Origin: Agromyces mediolanus
Lineage (GTDB): Bacteria; Actinomycetota; Actinomycetes; Actinomycetales; Microbacteriaceae
DNA: 64,000 bases
Reading direction: 5' to 3'
NCBI RefSeq assembly: GCF_014648575.1
Contig: NZ_BMRJ01000001.1
Span: forward strand, 1,832,854-1,896,853
Position 1 is the first letter of the stretch, and every line of letters begins with the position of its first letter. This document shows, piece after piece, positions 36,563 through 45,085 of this stretch. A program made the position numbers and the translations under genes. The notes under the pieces are model-generated. The model was given only the letters and a program-made list of their open reading frames with translations. It was not told where the DNA came from and made no database searches.

Positions 36563-37878
36563 TCCGGGGTCCCGTCGTCGATTCGTTCGTGGGGGTCTTC
36601 GGTGCCGCAGGGCTCGGCCGGTGTGACCGGGAGCGTCGCCCGGAGCCGCCAACCGCGGGCGCCCCGCGGCCCCGCGTCGAGCGTGCCGCCGTACAGTGCG
36701 ATGCGCTCGCGCAGCCCGGCGAGGCCGCGTCCGGCGCCGCGCGTCACCGGCGCGTCGCCCTGTGGCGGCGGGGCGTCGTCCTCGACGAGCACCTCGACCT
36801 CTCCCGGGCGGTGCTGGAGGCGCACCTCCACATGCTGGGCGTTCCTGCCGTGGCGGAGGGCGTTCGTCAGCCCTTCCTGCACGAGGCGGTAGACCGCGAG
36901 CGCGACGGCGGGGTCGGCCTCCGGCACGCCGCTCGTGGTGAGCCGCACGGGCATGCCGGCCTCGCGGAAGCCGTCGATCAGCTCCGGGATGGCCGAGAGA
37001 CCCGGCTGAGGCGCGAGCTCGGCCGGACTGCCGCCCGGCTCCCGGAGGACGCCGAGCATGCGGCGCATCTCGCCGAGCGCGCTGCGCCCCGTCTCGGCGA
37101 CGGAGCGCATGGCCTCGGCGGCGCGTTCCGGGTCGCGCGAGGCGGTCGCGGCCGAGCCGTCGGCGAGGGTCACCATCACGGTGAGCCCGTGCGAGACGAT
37201 GTCGTGCAGTTCGCGGGCGATGCGGGCCCGCTCGGCCGCCGCGGCGAGCTGGGCCTGCTGGTCGCGCTCCCGTGCGAGGTCGTGCGCGCGGGCGATGAGC
37301 GCGAGGAGGTACCGCCGCCGGTTGCCCACCGTGACCCCGATGAGCGTGACGATGAGCATGATCGCGGCGTACTGCGAAGAGGTGGCCACCGGGCCGCCGA
37401 ACGGGGAAGGGGCGACCCACGCCTCGAGGTAGGCGCTCAGCGTGGTCACCCCGACGGAGCCGCCGAAGCCGATCCAGGCGGCCTTCGTCGAGCGGTACAC
37501 CCCGAGCGCGTAGAGCGCGTAGAGGATCGGGAATCCGTCGCTCATGCCGAACGGCGCGACCATCAGGCAGACCGACCAGGCGATGCCGGTCAGCAGCCAC
37601 GGTCGGGTTCTCCGGAACAGCAGCACGGCCGCGCCGCCGATCGCGATGCCGACGACCTGCAGCAGGGTGGCGACCAGGGGCGGCGTGGGCGAGTCCGAGG
37701 CGATGACCATCGTGGCGATGAACGTCGGGACGACGTAGAGCGCGGCGAGGATCGAGTCGGTGAGCCGCGGATGGCGGGCCCAGAACTGTCGGATGACCCC
37801 GGGCGGCTTCGGCAGACGGAGCTCACCCCCGACCGCCGGAACGGGGCGGTCGGGGGTGAGCGGTGGCGCGTCCGGCAT
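36559..37878 (-). CDS. sensor histidine kinase (HisKA_3, NarL partner)
   Basis: Membrane kinase of 439 residues. About five to six hydrophobic segments between residues 38 and 185 form a membrane sensor with little exposed sequence. The dimerisation domain has RIARELHDIVSHGLTVMVTLADG with the phosphorylated His at about residue 223, and the ATPase domain ends GAGRGLAGLRERIALYGG. The ATG follows TAGAGT by seven bases, so a leaderless message of its own is possible, but it also starts only ten bases after the permease gene. Intramembrane sensing of cell-envelope stress is the common role of this architecture. Confidence 0.92.
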   Translation of the reverse strand: MPDAPPLTPDRPVPAVGGELRLPKPPGVIRQFWARHPRLTDSILAALYVVPTFIATMVIASDSPTPPLVATLLQVVGIAIGGAAVLLFRRTRPWLLTGIAWSVCLMVAPFGMSDGFPILYALYALGVYRSTKAAWIGFGGSVGVTTLSAYLEAWVAPSPFGGPVATSSQYAAIMLIVTLIGVTVGNRRRYLLALIARAHDLARERDQQAQLAAAAERARIARELHDIVSHGLTVMVTLADGSAATASRDPERAAEAMRSVAETGRSALGEMRRMLGVLREPGGSPAELAPQPGLSAIPELIDGFREAGMPVRLTTSGVPEADPAVALAVYRLVQEGLTNALRHGRNAQHVEVRLQHRPGEVEVLVEDDAPPPQGDAPVTRGAGRGLAGLRERIALYGGTLDAGPRGARGWRLRATLPVTPAEPCGTEDPHERIDDGTPE

Positions 37879-37885
37879 AGGCAGG

Positions 37886-37891
37886 ACTCTA
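37886..37891 (-). promoter_or_regulatory. -10 box TAGAGT of the histidine kinase gene, overlapping the permease stop codon
   Basis: On the minus strand the permease stop TAG (37891-37889) is the first half of TAGAGT, which is seven bases before the kinase ATG at 37878. Confidence 0.5.
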
Positions 37892-38752
37892 CGCGTCGCG
37901 GCGCTTCAGCAGCACGGCGGCGCCGGCGAGTGAGACTGCCAGCCAGGCGAGGACGACGAGCAGGCTCTGCCAGGCGTTCGGCCCCGGGAGGGTCGCGGGG
38001 TCCGCGCCGATCGTCATGAACATCGTCATCCCGGCCGAGGAGAGCAGATACGGCATGAGGTCGGACGCCCACTCGGCGGGGATGAGCCCGAGCACCGTCG
38101 GCAGGAGCAGCAGGATGCCGAGCACGGCGGCGATGCCGCCGGCGCTGGACCGGATGATCGTCCCGATGCCGAGCGCGAAGACCGAGACGAGCGCGAGGTA
38201 CAGCGCTGCGCCGCCGAGGACGAGCAGCACGTTCTCGGCGAACAGCGAGACGTGCACGCCGCTGCCCGCGAAGATCGCCGCGGCGACGCCGAACGCCGCG
38301 AGGTTCGTCACGACCCCGACGACGAGGGTGGCGACGAACAGGACGACCGCCTTGCCGGCGAGCGCGGGCAGTCGCTTCGGTACCGCCGAGAGGGTCGACC
38401 GGATCATGCCGGTGGTGTACTCGCCGCTGATGATCAGGACGCCGAGGACCGCGACGACCAGCTGCCCGAAGTAGGTGCCGAAGACGGCCGACTGCAGCAC
38501 CATGCCGGTCTGCTCGGCCGGCGGCGCGGCGGAGACGTCCATGCCGCTCATGCCGTTCGCGAGGCTGAACGACATGAGCACGGCCATGCCGAGCGAGATC
38601 GCGACGACGATGAGGTACGACCAGACGGTCGAGCGGAGGCTGCGGAGCTTGATCCACTCCGAGCGGAGGATGCCGCCGAAGCTCAGCCGGGCGGTGTGCG
38701 GGAGCCGGGGACCGCCCTGGACGGGGCGGGCCGCAGTGGTGGCGGTGGTCAT
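37889..38752 (-). CDS. ABC-2 type transporter permease
   Basis: 287-residue membrane subunit with six hydrophobic segments and a cytoplasmic start containing FGGILRSEWIKLRSLRSTVWSY, the typical beginning of ABC-2 permeases. ISGEYTTGMIRSTLSAVPKR is the conserved coupling helix loop that contacts the ATPase. The start overlaps the ATPase gene stop (ATGA). Substrate unknown; the adjacent two-component system suggests antibiotic or envelope-stress export. Confidence 0.9.
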   Translation of the reverse strand: MTTATTAARPVQGGPRLPHTARLSFGGILRSEWIKLRSLRSTVWSYLIVVAISLGMAVLMSFSLANGMSGMDVSAAPPAEQTGMVLQSAVFGTYFGQLVVAVLGVLIISGEYTTGMIRSTLSAVPKRLPALAGKAVVLFVATLVVGVVTNLAAFGVAAAIFAGSGVHVSLFAENVLLVLGGAALYLALVSVFALGIGTIIRSSAGGIAAVLGILLLLPTVLGLIPAEWASDLMPYLLSSAGMTMFMTIGADPATLPGPNAWQSLLVVLAWLAVSLAGAAVLLKRRDA

Positions 38753-39660
38753 CGGACGGCCTCCGTACGGTACTCGACGGCGTCCGCCGTGAGGGCCAGA
38801 TAGGCCTCCTCGAGCGACGCGTTCTGCGGGGTGAGTTCATGGATGGCGAGGCCGTTGGCCGCCGCCAGATCGCCGATGCCGGCGGCTTCGAGGCCGGTGA
38901 TCTCCAGCAGTCCGGCCTCGGAGCGGATGATGACGACGTCGGGCGCCGCGAGCAGCTCCGCGAGCTGGGAGGCATGCGGCGAGCGGACCCGCACGCGCTG
39001 GCGGGTGCCGGCGGCGATGATCTCCTCGACGGGCGCGTCGGCGATGATCTCGCCCCGGCCCAGCACGATGAGGTGGTCGGCGGTCTGCGCCATCTCGCTC
39101 ATCAGATGCGAGGACAGGAAGACCGTGCGGCCCTCCCCGGCGAGGTGCCGGACGAGCTGGCGCACCCAGAGCACGCCCTCGGGGTCGAGCCCGTTCACGG
39201 GTTCGTCGAGGATCAGCACTGACGGGTCGCCGAGCATCGCAGCGGCGATTCCGAGGCGCTGACCCATGCCGAGCGAGAAGCCGCCGACGCGCTTGCGGGC
39301 GACGGACTCGAGGCCCGTGAGCTCGATGACCTCGTGCACCCGGCGCTTGGCGATGCCGTGCGTCGCGGCCATCGCGAGGAGGTGGTTCTCGGCGGTGCGC
39401 CCGGTGTGCACGGCCTTCGCGTCGAGCAGGGCGCCGACCTCGTGCAGGGGCGCGCGGTGCTCGGCGTAGGGCTTGCCGCCGACCGTGACGGATCCCGTGT
39501 CGGGTCGGTCGAGGCCGACGATCATGCGCATGGTGGTCGACTTGCCGGCGCCGTTCGGGCCGAGGAAGCCCGTGACCTGCCCGGGGCGCACCTCGAACGA
39601 CAGATCGTGGACGGCGGTCTTCGCGCCGTAGCGCTTGGTGAGCGCGGTTGCGGTGATCAT
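38749..39660 (-). CDS. ABC transporter ATP-binding protein (ABC-2 exporter)
   Basis: 303-residue ATPase. Walker A GPNGAGKST (about 36-44), signature FSLGMGQRLGIAAAML (an atypical SLGMGQR for LSGGQ, common in this exporter class), Walker B SVLILDEPVNGLD, switch His in TVFLSSHLMSEM. The C-terminal ~80 residues are a small beta-alpha extension. ATG 39660 is seven bases downstream of TACCGT (39673-39668), implying leaderless translation. It heads the minus-strand unit ATPase-permease-kinase-regulator. Confidence 0.93.
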   Translation of the reverse strand: MITATALTKRYGAKTAVHDLSFEVRPGQVTGFLGPNGAGKSTTMRMIVGLDRPDTGSVTVGGKPYAEHRAPLHEVGALLDAKAVHTGRTAENHLLAMAATHGIAKRRVHEVIELTGLESVARKRVGGFSLGMGQRLGIAAAMLGDPSVLILDEPVNGLDPEGVLWVRQLVRHLAGEGRTVFLSSHLMSEMAQTADHLIVLGRGEIIADAPVEEIIAAGTRQRVRVRSPHASQLAELLAAPDVVIIRSEAGLLEITGLEAAGIGDLAAANGLAIHELTPQNASLEEAYLALTADAVEYRTEAVR

Positions 39661-39667
39661 GCCTTCG

Positions 39668-39673
39668 ACGGTA
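39668..39673 (-). promoter_or_regulatory. -10 box TACCGT of the ABC exporter operon (leaderless spacing)
   Basis: Minus-strand TACCGT, seven bases, then ATG at 39660. Confidence 0.5.
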
Positions 39674-39776
39674 CGCAGCCCGCCAGCTCCGCGCATCGCC
39701 CTCGGGAATGGCAGACGGGCGGTGCGGTGGTACCCGGGTACTACCGCACTGCCCGTCCACGGTGCCGCTGCGCCGC

Positions 39777-42326
39777 CTACGCCGCGTCGCGCTCCTGCGC
39801 GGCGAGGGCGCGCTCGACGCCGGCGACGTTCTCGACGACGAGGCGGCGCAGCGCCGGCGCGGCGTCGGCGTTCGCCGCGAGCCAGGCGTGGCTCGCCTCG
39901 ACGAGCTCGCGGTTGGCGAGGGTCGCGGGGTAGAGCAGCTCGACGAGCTTCTCGGCGATGGCGTAGCTCCGCTCGGTCCAGACGCGGCCGATCATGTCGA
40001 AGTAGCGCGGCACGAACGGCGTGAGCAGCTCGCGGTCGCCGGCGCGGACGAAGCCCGCGGCGGTGGTGCGCACCACCGAGTTGGTGGCGGTGTCCGCCTC
40101 GACGATCGAGTCCCAGGCGCGCTGCTTGCCCTCGGCGGTGGGGATGGCGGCGCGGGCGTGCGCCGCGGACTCCTGCCCGGTCGCGGTCTTGTCGGACTCG
40201 AGGCGGGCATCGATCTCGGCATCGCCGGCACGACCGGCGGCGACGAGGGCGATGAGCAGCTCCCAGCCGAGGTCGGTGTCGATGTCGAGGCCGTCGAGGC
40301 TGCGCTCACCCGCGAAGAGCGCGGCGAGCTCGTCGATGTGGCTGCCGGACTCCGCGAGGGCGGCGAAGTACTTCACGAACTGGAACTGCGCGTCGCTGCC
40401 GGCCTCCGCCTGCTGCGCGAGCTCCCAGAGGCCGTCGGCCAGGGAGCGGCGCGCGTCGGCGCGCCGCTCGGGTGCCACGTAGGAGCTCGCCGCCAGCTGT
40501 GCGTTCGCGAGCACGATGCGCAGCGTCGTCGACTCGGTCTCGGCGGCGATGTTGCCGAGCACGAGCTCGAGGTAGTCGCTCGCGCCGGTCTCGGCGTCGC
40601 GGGTCGCGTCCCACACGCTCGACCACACCATGGCCCGGGCGAGCGGGTCCTCGATCTTCGACAGGTTCTCGATCGCGATCTTCTGGGAGGCCACGTCGAG
40701 GCGGATCTTCGCGTAGGCGAGGTCGTCGTCGTTCAGCAGCACGAGGTCGGGGCGGGCGCGGCCGAGCAGCTCGGGCACCTCGGTGCGCTCGCCGTCGACG
40801 TCGAGCTCGACCCGGTGCTCGCGCACGAGCTTGCCGTCGACCAGGTTGTAGAAGCCGATGGCGAGGCGGTGCGGGCGGATCGTGGGGTAGTCGGGGTGCG
40901 CCGACTGCAGCACCGCGAAGGAGGTGATCGCGCCGTCGGCGTCCGAGGTGATCTCGGGACGCAGGGTGTTCACGCCCGCCGTCTCGAGCCAGAGCTTCGA
41001 CCAGCCCGACAGGTCGCGGCCCGACGCGGTCTCGAGCTCGGTGAGCAGGTCGGCGAGGGTCGTGTTGCCCCAGGCGTGCTTCTTGAAATACGCGGACACG
41101 CCCGTGAAGAACGCCTCGATGCCGACCCACGCGGCGAGCTGCTTCAGCACCGAGCCGCCCTTGGCGTAGGTGATGCCGTCGAAATTCACCAGCACGTCCT
41201 CGAGATCGCGGATCTCCGCGACGATGGGGTGCGTGGAGGGCAGCTGGTCCTGTCGATAGGCCCAGCTCTTCTCCATCGAGTTGAACGTCGTCCAGGCGTG
41301 CACCCACTCGGTCGCCTCGGCGGTGGCGATGGTCGAGGCCCACTCGGCGAACGACTCGTTCAGCCAGAGGTCGTTCCACCACTTCATCGTGACGAGGTCG
41401 CCGAACCACATGTGCGCGAGCTCGTGCAGGATCGTGACGACGCGGCGCTCCTTGATCGCGTCGGTCACCTTCGAGCGGAACACGTACACCTCGGTGAAGG
41501 TGACCGCGCCCGCGTTCTCCATCGCACCCGCGTTGTACTCCGGCACGAAGAGCTGGTCGTACTTCGCGAACGGGTAGGGCACGTCGAACTTGCCCTCGAA
41601 GTACGCGAAGCCCTGCTTCGTCTTCTCGAAGATGTAGTCCGCGTCGAGGTACTGCGACAGGCTCTTCCGACTGAACACCCCGAGCGGGATGACCCGGCCG
41701 TCCGAGCTCGTGAGCTCGTCGCGCACCACGTCGTACGGGCCTGCGATGAGCGCCGTGATGTAGCTGGACATGCGCGGGGTGGGCTCGAACGCCCAGGTGG
41801 CCGTGCCCTCGCCTGCGGCGACCGGCTCGGGGGTCGGCTGGTTCGAGACGACCTGCCAGTGCGACGGTGCGGTCACGGTGAACCGGAAGGCCGCCTTGAG
41901 GTCGGGCTGCTCGAACACGGCGAACATGCGCCGCGAGTCGGGCACCTCGAACTGGGTGTAGAGGTAGACCTCGCCGTCGGCGGGGTCGACGAAGCGGTGC
42001 AGGCCCTCGCCGGTGTGCATGTAGCGGCCGTCGGCGACGACGACGAGCTCGTTCTCGGCGGCGAGGCCGGGCAGCTGGATGCGGACGCCGTCGCTGACCT
42101 CGGCGGGGTCGAGGGCGACCCCGTTCAGGGTGACCGAGTGCACCTCGGCGGTGATGGCGTCGATGAACGTCGAGGCGCCGGGCGTCGTCGCCTGGAACCG
42201 GACGGTCGTCGTCGAACGGAACACCTCGGGGCCCGTCGTGACGTCGAGGACGACGTCGTAGTCGTGGACCTGGACGAGCGCGGCACGCTCCTCGGCTTCC
42301 AGGCGGGTGAGGTTCTCTCCGGGCAC
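39777..42326 (-). CDS. pepN: aminopeptidase N, second copy
   Basis: M1 metallo-aminopeptidase of 849 residues, clearly homologous along its whole length to the copy at 33175-35742. Substrate motif AGAMENAGAVTF (about 260-271) and zinc site ILHELAHMWFGDLVTM (first His 301) are intact, with NESFAEWAS carrying the third ligand. The start is GTG (MPGENLTRLEAEERAAL), with AAGGAGC upstream, and a TAGGCT -10 candidate at 42384-42379. Local differences in the C-terminal domain suggest a division of labour in peptide size; which of the two is the main PepN cannot be told here. Confidence 0.95.
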   Translation of the reverse strand: MPGENLTRLEAEERAALVQVHDYDVVLDVTTGPEVFRSTTTVRFQATTPGASTFIDAITAEVHSVTLNGVALDPAEVSDGVRIQLPGLAAENELVVVADGRYMHTGEGLHRFVDPADGEVYLYTQFEVPDSRRMFAVFEQPDLKAAFRFTVTAPSHWQVVSNQPTPEPVAAGEGTATWAFEPTPRMSSYITALIAGPYDVVRDELTSSDGRVIPLGVFSRKSLSQYLDADYIFEKTKQGFAYFEGKFDVPYPFAKYDQLFVPEYNAGAMENAGAVTFTEVYVFRSKVTDAIKERRVVTILHELAHMWFGDLVTMKWWNDLWLNESFAEWASTIATAEATEWVHAWTTFNSMEKSWAYRQDQLPSTHPIVAEIRDLEDVLVNFDGITYAKGGSVLKQLAAWVGIEAFFTGVSAYFKKHAWGNTTLADLLTELETASGRDLSGWSKLWLETAGVNTLRPEITSDADGAITSFAVLQSAHPDYPTIRPHRLAIGFYNLVDGKLVREHRVELDVDGERTEVPELLGRARPDLVLLNDDDLAYAKIRLDVASQKIAIENLSKIEDPLARAMVWSSVWDATRDAETGASDYLELVLGNIAAETESTTLRIVLANAQLAASSYVAPERRADARRSLADGLWELAQQAEAGSDAQFQFVKYFAALAESGSHIDELAALFAGERSLDGLDIDTDLGWELLIALVAAGRAGDAEIDARLESDKTATGQESAAHARAAIPTAEGKQRAWDSIVEADTATNSVVRTTAAGFVRAGDRELLTPFVPRYFDMIGRVWTERSYAIAEKLVELLYPATLANRELVEASHAWLAANADAAPALRRLVVENVAGVERALAAQERDAA

Positions 42327-42441
42327 GTGCGCTCCTTCGCTTCATCGACGCGGCTCGTGGCCGCAGGCAACGCCGACCAGCCTACTCGCGCGACCGCGCT
42401 CGCGCCCGGTCGCAGCGGTTCCGCTCCGGGCGAACCCGACG

Positions 42442-42447
42442 TAGCGT
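42442..42447 (+). promoter_or_regulatory. -10 box TAGCGT (leaderless spacing)
   Basis: TAGCGT lies six bases before the ATG at 42454. Confidence 0.45.
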
Positions 42448-42453
42448 GGCGGC

Positions 42454-43440
42454 ATGCGCGAGACCATGAATCCGGATGCCTCGACCGCCGCTCGCTACCG
42501 GGCCTTCGCCGAGGTCGAGGCGCGCGGGATGTCCGCGACGTACGAGGCGTGGGCCGCGGGCGTGGCCGGGGACCGCCCGACGATCGCGCTGATCGAGGAA
42601 CTGCCGGTCGCGAAGCGGCAGCCGAACCTCGTGTTCAGCGCGGCGCGGTTCCAGGGCGCGCCGCTCGGCCCGTACGCCGTGCTGCGGGACTGGCTGCACC
42701 GGCACTGGATCGAGGTCCGCGCCACGGTGCTCGACCACGCCACGCAGACGAACGAGGCCGGCCGCTGCGCGCTGCACCTCCCGGTGCTCGCTGCGCTGCC
42801 GGGCCCCCTCGCCCTGCTCGAGGTCGGCGCGTCCGCCGGGCTCTGCCTGTACCCGGATCGCTACGCCTACCGCTACGACGAGCGGCCGCCGATCGAGCCG
42901 AGCGACGGCCCGAGCCGGGTCGTGCTCGACTGCGAGACCAACGGTCGGGTCCCCATCCCCGAGCGGTTGCCGGAGGTCGTCTGGCGGGCGGGCATCGATC
43001 TCAACCCGCTCGACGTGACGCACGCCGACGACCTCGCCTGGCTCGACGCGCTGATCTGGCCCGAGCACGACGACCGCCGCACCCGGCTCCGCGAGGCGGC
43101 CGCCATCGTCGCCGCCGAGCCGCCCCGCCTCGTCGCGGGCGATCTCGTCGAGGAACTCGCCCGCCTCGCAGCCGAGGCGCCGGCCGGGGCGACGCTCGTC
43201 GTGCTGCACACCGCGGTCATCGCGTACCTCGACGAGGAGGCCAAGCGGCGCTTCGTCGCCGAGGTGCGGCGGCTCGACGGGCACTGGCTCTCCGTCGAGG
43301 GGCGCAGCGTCGTCCCCGGCATCGCGGCGCGCGAGGACGCGCCGAATGCCTCGAGCGACTTCGTGCTCGCCCTCGACGGGGAGCAGCTCGCGTGGGTGCA
43401 GCCGCACGGCCGGGCCATCCGCTGGATCGGCACTCCCTAG
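42454..43440 (+). CDS. DUF2332 protein
   Basis: 328-residue soluble actinobacterial protein of unknown function. The family features are visible: an N-terminal helical half with YEAWAAGVAGDRPTIALIEELP, then LALLEVGASAGLCLYPDRYAYRY, a motif like the SAM-binding loop of methyltransferases (EVGASAGLC), and a C-terminal half with GATLVVLHTAVIAYL. The methyltransferase-like glycine loop is an observation; no activity has been shown for the family to my knowledge. Leaderless -10 TAGCGT supports the first ATG rather than the one four codons later. Its TAG stop overlaps the rpiB -10 box. Confidence 0.82.
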   Translation: MRETMNPDASTAARYRAFAEVEARGMSATYEAWAAGVAGDRPTIALIEELPVAKRQPNLVFSAARFQGAPLGPYAVLRDWLHRHWIEVRATVLDHATQTNEAGRCALHLPVLAALPGPLALLEVGASAGLCLYPDRYAYRYDERPPIEPSDGPSRVVLDCETNGRVPIPERLPEVVWRAGIDLNPLDVTHADDLAWLDALIWPEHDDRRTRLREAAAIVAAEPPRLVAGDLVEELARLAAEAPAGATLVVLHTAVIAYLDEEAKRRFVAEVRRLDGHWLSVEGRSVVPGIAAREDAPNASSDFVLALDGEQLAWVQPHGRAIRWIGTP

Positions 43441-43443
43441 AAT
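43438..43443 (+). promoter_or_regulatory. -10 box TAGAAT of rpiB, overlapping the DUF2332 stop codon
   Basis: Stop codon TAG (43438-43440) begins TAGAAT; seven bases later is the rpiB ATG (43451). Confidence 0.5.
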
Positions 43444-43450
43444 CGTCAGC

Positions 43451-43975
43451 ATGCGCATCCACATCGCGACCGACCACGCCGGCCTCGAGTTCAGCCGGAC
43501 CCTGCAGGCCCACCTGACGAACGGCGGGCACGAGGTCGTCGACCACGGCCCGGCCGAGTACGACGCGCTGGACGACTATCCCGCGTTCTGCATCAACGCC
43601 GCCCTCGGCGTCGCCCGCGACCAGGCGGCCGGCGTCCGCGCGCTCGGCGTCGTCTTCGGCGGTTCCGGCAATGGCGAGCAGATCGCGGCCAACAAGGTGC
43701 GCGGCATCCGCGCCGCCCTCGTCTGGAGCATGGACACCGCGATCCTCGCCCGCGAGCACAACGACGCCAACGTCATCTCCATCGGTGCGCGCCAGCACAC
43801 CGTGGAGGAGGCCATCCGGTACATCGACGCCTTCATCGCGGAGCCGTTCTCCGGCGATGAACGTCACGTGCGCCGCATCGCCCAGCTCGCCGAGTACGAG
43901 ACCACCGGCGACATCGCCGGCAAGGGCGTCGACACCTCGGCCGGCTCGGCGCAGGTGTCGGAGCCCGAGGCGTAG
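43451..43975 (+). CDS. rpiB: ribose-5-phosphate isomerase B
   Basis: Interconverts ribose-5-phosphate and ribulose-5-phosphate in the pentose phosphate pathway. RpiB/LacA fold with IATDHAGLEF (Asp8-His9 substrate site) and the phosphate/anion loop GVVFGGSGNGEQIAANKVRGIRAAL (quoted in part: GGSGNGEQIAANKV, about 72-85), then EHNDANVISIGAR. Its 174 residues are about 20 longer than average, the excess being a C-terminal tail (GDIAGKGVDTSAGSAQVSEPEA, low complexity). Start is set by the TAGAAT box seven bases upstream. The nei gene starts 10 bases after its stop. Confidence 0.95.
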   Translation: MRIHIATDHAGLEFSRTLQAHLTNGGHEVVDHGPAEYDALDDYPAFCINAALGVARDQAAGVRALGVVFGGSGNGEQIAANKVRGIRAALVWSMDTAILAREHNDANVISIGARQHTVEEAIRYIDAFIAEPFSGDERHVRRIAQLAEYETTGDIAGKGVDTSAGSAQVSEPEA

Positions 43976-43985
43976 GGCGCGCCGG

Positions 43986-44990
43986 ATGCCAGAGGGCCAC
44001 TCCGTCCATCGCATCACCCGCCAGTTCGAGCGCAACTTCGTCGGGCACCTCGTGCACGTGTCGAGCCCGCAGGGGCGATTCGCCGAGGGGGCTGCGCTCC
44101 TCGACGGCCGGCGGATGACCGACGCGCGCGCCGTCGGCAAGCAGATGTTCCTCGGCTTCGAGGGCGACCGCTGGCTGCGCGTGCACCTCGGCATCTACGG
44201 CGCCTGGGACTTCGCCGGCGACATCCTCCTCGACCCGACGATCGCCTCCGCGAACGGTCGCATGGGGCAGACGAACATGCGCGGCACCTTCCTCGACGGC
44301 CCGAACCCCGACGCCGTCGTGCTCGACGCCGCCGGCGAGAACTCGCTGACCTCCATCGGTGCGCCGCGGCGCACCCGGCTGCGCATGGCCGAGTCGGAGA
44401 AGGAGGGGGACACCGCCTGGTCCTTCCCGCCCGAGCCGGTCGGCCAGGTGCGGGTGCGTCTGCTCACCGACACCGTCTGCGCCGACCTGCGCGGGCCGAC
44501 CGCGTGCGAGGTGCTCGACCCGGCCCAGGTCGAGGCGACGGTCGCGAGGCTCGGCCCCGATCCGCTGCTCGACGACAGCGCCGAGGCGGAGGAGCGCTTC
44601 GTCTCGACGGTGCGGCGCAAGCCCACGCCGATCGCGCTGCTGCTCATGGATCAGAACGTCGTCGCCGGCATCGGTAACGTCTACCGCGCGGAGCTGCTGT
44701 TCCGGGCGGGCCTCAACCCGCACACCCCGGGCCGGCTCGTGCCGGAAGAGACCGTGCGGGAGCTCTGGCACGACTGGGGCCGGCTCCTGCGCGTCGGCGT
44801 CGAGACCGGGCAGATGATGACGATGGACGGCCTCGAGGGCGAGGCCTACCGCGCCGCGATGGCGAACCGCGACGACCGCCACTGGGTCTACAAGCGGGAG
44901 GGCCTGCCGTGCCGCGTCTGCGGCACGAACATCGTGCTCGAGGAACTCGGCGCGCGGAAGCTCTACTGGTGCCCCTCCTGCCAGGCGTGA
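43986..44990 (+). CDS. Fpg/Nei family DNA glycosylase
   Basis: Base-excision repair glycosylase/AP lyase, 334 residues. After Met removal the N-terminal Pro2 is the catalytic nucleophile and Glu3 the proton donor (PEGHSVHRITRQF). Helix-two-turn-helix lesion-DNA segment: LLMDQNVVAGIGNVYRAELLFRAG (quoted in part: DQNVVAGIGNVYRAEL, about 222-237). C-terminal zinc finger CRVC ... CPSC (about 309-333). PEGHS places it with the Nei/Nei2 branch found in actinobacteria rather than MutM (PELPE). Possible cotranscription with rpiB, 10 bases upstream. Confidence 0.92.
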   Translation: MPEGHSVHRITRQFERNFVGHLVHVSSPQGRFAEGAALLDGRRMTDARAVGKQMFLGFEGDRWLRVHLGIYGAWDFAGDILLDPTIASANGRMGQTNMRGTFLDGPNPDAVVLDAAGENSLTSIGAPRRTRLRMAESEKEGDTAWSFPPEPVGQVRVRLLTDTVCADLRGPTACEVLDPAQVEATVARLGPDPLLDDSAEAEERFVSTVRRKPTPIALLLMDQNVVAGIGNVYRAELLFRAGLNPHTPGRLVPEETVRELWHDWGRLLRVGVETGQMMTMDGLEGEAYRAAMANRDDRHWVYKREGLPCRVCGTNIVLEELGARKLYWCPSCQA

Positions 44991-45009
44991 GCCTGCGTCG
45001 CGGCTGAGC

Positions 45010-45029
45010 GGCGGGGGATAACCCCCGCC
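45010..45029 (+). terminator. hairpin terminator after the rpiB-nei pair
   Basis: 8-bp stem GGCGGGGG/CCCCCGCC with ATAA loop, 19 bases after the nei stop codon. Confidence 0.55.
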
Positions 45030-45085
45030 ACGATCCGGACGGGTGCCGGATGGGGCGGGGCGATCGCGCTCGCGAGGCTGGAAGC

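Noticed and set aside
39708..43517. A 1269-codon plus-strand frame across pepN (second copy) and DUF2332
   Set aside because: Low-complexity composition and opposition to intact M1 peptidase motifs mark it as a shadow frame; it also spans two unrelated real genes and their promoters.
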